Positions 62,832 through 64,000 of a stretch of DNA of 64,000 nucleotides are shown piece by piece. The first letter of the stretch is position 1. Each line of letters starts with the position of its first letter. Made by a program: the position numbers and the translations under genes. The notes below the pieces were generated by a model, which was given only the letters and a program-made list of their open reading frames with translations, made no database searches and was not told the DNA's origin. Source of the DNA: Imtechella halotolerans (GTDB lineage Bacteria; Bacteroidota; Bacteroidia; Flavobacteriales; Flavobacteriaceae); the NCBI RefSeq assembly GCF_028743515.2, contig NZ_CP117969.2, positions 1,547,001 through 1,611,000 on the forward strand. The letters are read 5' to 3'.

Positions 62832-63623
62832 TTACAAATCCTGTGCTTGCGCTATAAGTTCAGCAATATCCATAACAGCTACTTCTGACTCCTTTTCCTT
62901 CACTTTCACCCCATCGGTCATCATTGTATTACAGAAAGGGCAACCTGTGGCAACAATAGTAGGTTGAGTTTCCAAGGCTTGTTCGGTACGCTCAATATTA
63001 ACATCTTTATCCCCTTTTTCAGGCTCCTTAAACATTTGAGCCCCTCCAGCTCCACAACATAAACCTCTGGATTTACATTTTTTCATCTCCACAAGCTCAG
63101 CTTCTAACTTAGTAATCAACTCCCTAGGAGCCTCATACACATTATTAGCCCTGCCCAAATAACAAGGATCATGAAAGGTAATTCGTTTGCCTTTAAACTG
63201 CCCACCTTCTATTGTAAGCTTTCCTTCATCCAATAGGGACTTCAAGAACTGAGTGTGGTGCATAACCTCATATTCTCCACCAAGAGAAGGATATTCATTC
63301 TTAATGGTATTGAAACAATGAGGGCAAGCCGTTACAATCTTTTTAACTTCATAAGCATTGAGCACTTCTATATTTGTCATGGCCTGCATCTGAAATAAAA
63401 ATTCATTTCCAGATCGTTTCGCCGGATCTCCAGTACAGCTTTCTTCCGTACCTAAAACTGCAAAATCAACACCCGCTTTATTAAGTAATTTCACAAAAGC
63501 TTTGGTGATTTTCTTTGCACGATCGTCAAAACTTCCGGCGCAGCCAACCCAAAACAATACTTCAGGTTGCTTGCCACTAGCCATCATCTCGGCCATGGTT
63601 GGTACATGCAGTGCTTCACTCAT
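62832..63623 (-). CDS. CCG-domain (Fe-S)-binding oxidoreductase subunit
   Basis: A 263-residue protein with two CCG-type cysteine motifs of the GlpC/LldE/heterodisulfide-reductase B group. Segments: FWVGCAGSFDDRAKK, ACPHCFNTIKNEYP, FHDPCYLGRANN, KSRGLCCGAGGAQMF and TGCPFCNTMM. They bind a 4Fe-4S-type cluster or cofactor in electron-transfer complexes. In Flavobacteriaceae it stands next to a second Fe-S protein, which may lie upstream, beyond the window; here the HAD-like gene is its neighbour. Complete. Confidence 0.9.
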   Translation of the reverse strand: MSEALHVPTMAEMMASGKQPEVLFWVGCAGSFDDRAKKITKAFVKLLNKAGVDFAVLGTEESCTGDPAKRSGNEFLFQMQAMTNIEVLNAYEVKKIVTACPHCFNTIKNEYPSLGGEYEVMHHTQFLKSLLDEGKLTIEGGQFKGKRITFHDPCYLGRANNVYEAPRELITKLEAELVEMKKCKSRGLCCGAGGAQMFKEPEKGDKDVNIERTEQALETQPTIVATGCPFCNTMMTDGVKVKEKESEVAVMDIAELIAQAQDL

Positions 63624-63666
63624 ACAATTAATATTTTAGGTAGTTCATTTAAAAACAACAGTCTTC

Positions 63667-64000
63667 TTATTGATCATGTTTTCCATCATCGAAGACCTGA
63701 ATAGTTACTTCTTTCTCTACTAAGTCCGTAAATTTTCCGTTGTATCGAGTAGCCTTCACTAAATGATTATCTACCCAATGATAATTCCCTCCTCTTGGTT
63801 TTCCCATTACCATACCATGGTATTTAAATCCATGTTTATCTAGCCATTGCTCCGTCACCTCTCTATGAGCCTCTGTTCGCGAAGTAAAAAAGAAAATAAC
63901 ATGACCTTCATCATACCAACGGTTAAGAGTCTGTAAGGCATCTGGGTATACATTAGCAGTTGCCATACGCTCAGGTTCTTCATTTGGAATATCATCACAG
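63667..64000 (-). CDS. HAD-like phosphatase, partial (5' end outside window)
   Basis: The frame is open to the last base and begins before it (CDDIPNEEPERMATANVYP is in frame). The visible 110 residues include NRWYDEGHVIFFFTSRTEAH, a HAD motif II region (TSR), and GKPRGGNYHWVDNH, with a conserved Lys and Asp. The HAD motif I (DxDG) would be in the missing N-terminus. Homologues sit just upstream of the CCG protein gene in Flavobacteriaceae and are often misnamed phosphoheptose isomerase. Substrate unknown. Confidence 0.78.
   Translation of the reverse strand, partial: CDDIPNEEPERMATANVYPDALQTLNRWYDEGHVIFFFTSRTEAHREVTEQWLDKHGFKYHGMVMGKPRGGNYHWVDNHLVKATRYNGKFTDLVEKEVTIQVFDDGKHDQ

Overview
The window reads as a low-GC Flavobacteriaceae (Bacteroidota) chromosome. 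The evidence is a SusC/SusD pair, a DUF6520/MauE-type pair, TAnnTTTG -7 promoter elements (clearest before rpsA, deaD and purB), a bacillithiol gene (bshA), and lon, cmk and rpsA in one co-oriented run. It has two parts that meet exactly at the 3' end of mnmE (about 30,084).

Bases 1-30,083 are an accessory region, AT-rich and full of insertion-sequence debris. From the left it holds: a complete DpnII/MboI-type restriction-modification pair (345-2161); a stand-alone PD-(D/E)XK nuclease; small unknown genes; a duplicated module of XRE regulator, structured leader of about 860 bp and susC (5973-8740 and 10895-15154), with the 3' end of an Rhs gene and two small genes between the copies; and, after the second susC, susD, an M16 peptidase, a DUF6520-like small secreted protein, a MauE-like membrane protein, an AraC-type regulator, a STAS-like protein and an 808-residue PLP-enzyme/GNAT fusion. 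Next come a DnaC-like ATPase, an IS3 element, an operon with a DGQHR-domain protein plus an unknown partner, a dead second DpnII-type nuclease gene, and an IS3 fragment abutting mnmE.

Bases 30,084-64,000 are mostly housekeeping genes: mnmE; a minus-strand run pyrR-pyrB-STAS-rnz-bshA-Mrr-MBL; tonB-like; lon-cmk-rpsA; deaD; secreted or envelope proteins (M28 peptidase, lipoprotein, OmpA); trmH-like; sirtuin; purB; CAP; pdxH; a GH3/beta-lactamase fusion; and a CCG iron-sulfur protein. Convergent gene pairs are separated by clean hairpin terminators.

The strongest novelty candidate is the leader upstream of both susC copies. Its first 200 nt form a multi-stem structure in which several stems changed sequence between the copies on both sides at once, so pairing was kept. 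The G-U wobbles fall on the plus strand, which argues for an RNA. Each copy also has its own diverged XRE regulator and its own palindromes in the divergent promoter region. Functions are inferred from motifs read by eye; no database search was run.
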